A stretch of DNA of 6,496 bases from Rhodopirellula sp. Lineage in GTDB: Bacteria > Planctomycetota > Planctomycetia > Pirellulales > Pirellulaceae. A program made the translations under genes and the position numbers. This document shows, piece after piece, positions 5,877 through 6,496 of this stretch. A model generated the notes under the pieces. The model searched no databases and was not told the origin of the DNA. It was given only the letters and a program-made list of their open reading frames with translations. The stretch lies in NCBI GenBank assembly GCA_002712845.1, contig PAUV01000004.1, positions 5,932 through 12,427 on the forward strand. Direction: 5' to 3'. Position 1 is the first letter of the stretch. Each line of letters begins with the position of its first letter.

Positions 5877-6496
5877 ATGCCTAACCACCAACTCCTGCTG
5901 CAAGAGGGATGGAAACAACATCAGGCGGGTGACCTTGATCAGGCTGAGCAGCTTTATCAACAAGTCATCGACTCCCATCCACGAGATGCCGATGCGTGGG
6001 TATTTTTTGGAATCCTGCAGTTTGATCGACGACAATTCGAATCATCAGTGGAGTCCTACCGCAAGGCATTGAAGATACGAGACAGGTATCCAATTGCATG
6101 GAACAATCTCGGCAATGCACTTCGCATGCTTGGAAATGTTGATGAGGCAGAGAAGTGCTTCTTGACGTCACTATCGCAGCAACCTGATTATCTATCTGCA
6201 TTCAAAAATCGAGGAACTCTTTGGACGTGGGCAGGTGAAATTAAAAAAGGATTCAAATGCTATCAGGAAGGCCTAAAACATCATCCAAATGATGCTGAAC
6301 TGCACCGCAACCTTGGTGTCATTCACCTGCTGATGGGCAACTACGACATGGGTTGGCGAGAGTATCGATGGCGGTGGCAATCCCAAGGAATGTATCGTCC
6401 TGCAACACATGCACCCCTATGGAAGGGTGAAACGCTTGAGAACAGAACGATTCTGCTTTACCCGGAACAGGGACTGGGTGACGCAATTCAATTCGT
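5877..6496 (+). CDS. TPR-repeat protein, partial (right edge)
   Basis: The reading frame runs open from ATG 5877 through the last base of the window, so 206 residues of a longer protein are visible. A TAG stop lies directly before the ATG (TAGATG), which fixes the earliest possible start. Seen directly: about four tetratricopeptide repeats (roughly 5-38, 39-72, 73-106 and 107-140, with consensus-like AWNNLGNALRMLGNVDEAEKC and ELHRNLGVIHLLMGNYDMGW), then WREYRWRWQ (160-168) and PLWKGETLENRTILLYPEQGLGDAIQF (180-206). The TPR plus W-REY-WRW plus EQGLGD-IQF order is typical of large TPR proteins, often with a glycosyltransferase-like C-terminal part, abundant in planctomycetes. The missing C-terminal part would decide whether it is an enzyme or a scaffold. 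The ATG is only 22 bp after the terminator T-run, and no Shine-Dalgarno site is visible. Confidence 0.9.
   Translation, partial: MPNHQLLLQEGWKQHQAGDLDQAEQLYQQVIDSHPRDADAWVFFGILQFDRRQFESSVESYRKALKIRDRYPIAWNNLGNALRMLGNVDEAEKCFLTSLSQQPDYLSAFKNRGTLWTWAGEIKKGFKCYQEGLKHHPNDAELHRNLGVIHLLMGNYDMGWREYRWRWQSQGMYRPATHAPLWKGETLENRTILLYPEQGLGDAIQF

Overview
The window looks like an ordinary chromosomal stretch from a planctomycete, most likely a Pirellulaceae/Rhodopirellula-like bacterium. This is an inference from several signs: moderate base composition, sparse Shine-Dalgarno sites, several TTG starts, long non-coding gaps, a small zinc-ribbon protein with two membrane segments, a primary-type sigma factor with a lineage-specific basic insertion, and a TPR protein with the WREYRWRW and EQGLGD motifs common in this phylum. 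I see no CRISPR array, transposase, phage gene, rRNA or tRNA.

Layout from left to right. A DUF374-type lysophospholipid acyltransferase-like gene (about 151-903, +) has an uncertain start, preceded by a 17-bp tandem duplication. A 230-bp gap follows, holding a 9-bp inverted repeat and three 20-bp tandem repeats. Next come a DinB-superfamily gene (1137-1682, +) and a class I SAM-dependent methyltransferase (1786-2598, +). A small zinc-ribbon/two-TM protein (2629-3168, -) converges on the methyltransferase. A non-coding stretch of about 1040 bp (3169-4210) separates this divergent gene from the sigma-70 gene. It contains a dense cluster of inverted repeats near 3296-3344 and an isolated 8+8 inverted repeat at 3851-3874.

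The sigma factor (RpoD/SigA-like, 4211-5773, +) is the best-supported gene, with a TTG start behind a good Shine-Dalgarno site. It is followed by a perfect 9-1-9 inverted repeat and a strong intrinsic terminator (5818-5854). A TPR-protein gene starts at 5877 and runs off the right edge of the window.

The genes do not form an obvious pathway. The acyltransferase would act on envelope lipids, the sigma factor directs transcription initiation, and the DinB and methyltransferase genes are generic enzymes without visible substrates. I find no convincing new multi-gene system. The items most worth a second look are the rpoD upstream region, the tandem repeats at 961-1020, the unusual basic insertion in the sigma factor, and the very tight junction between the rpoD terminator and the TPR gene.
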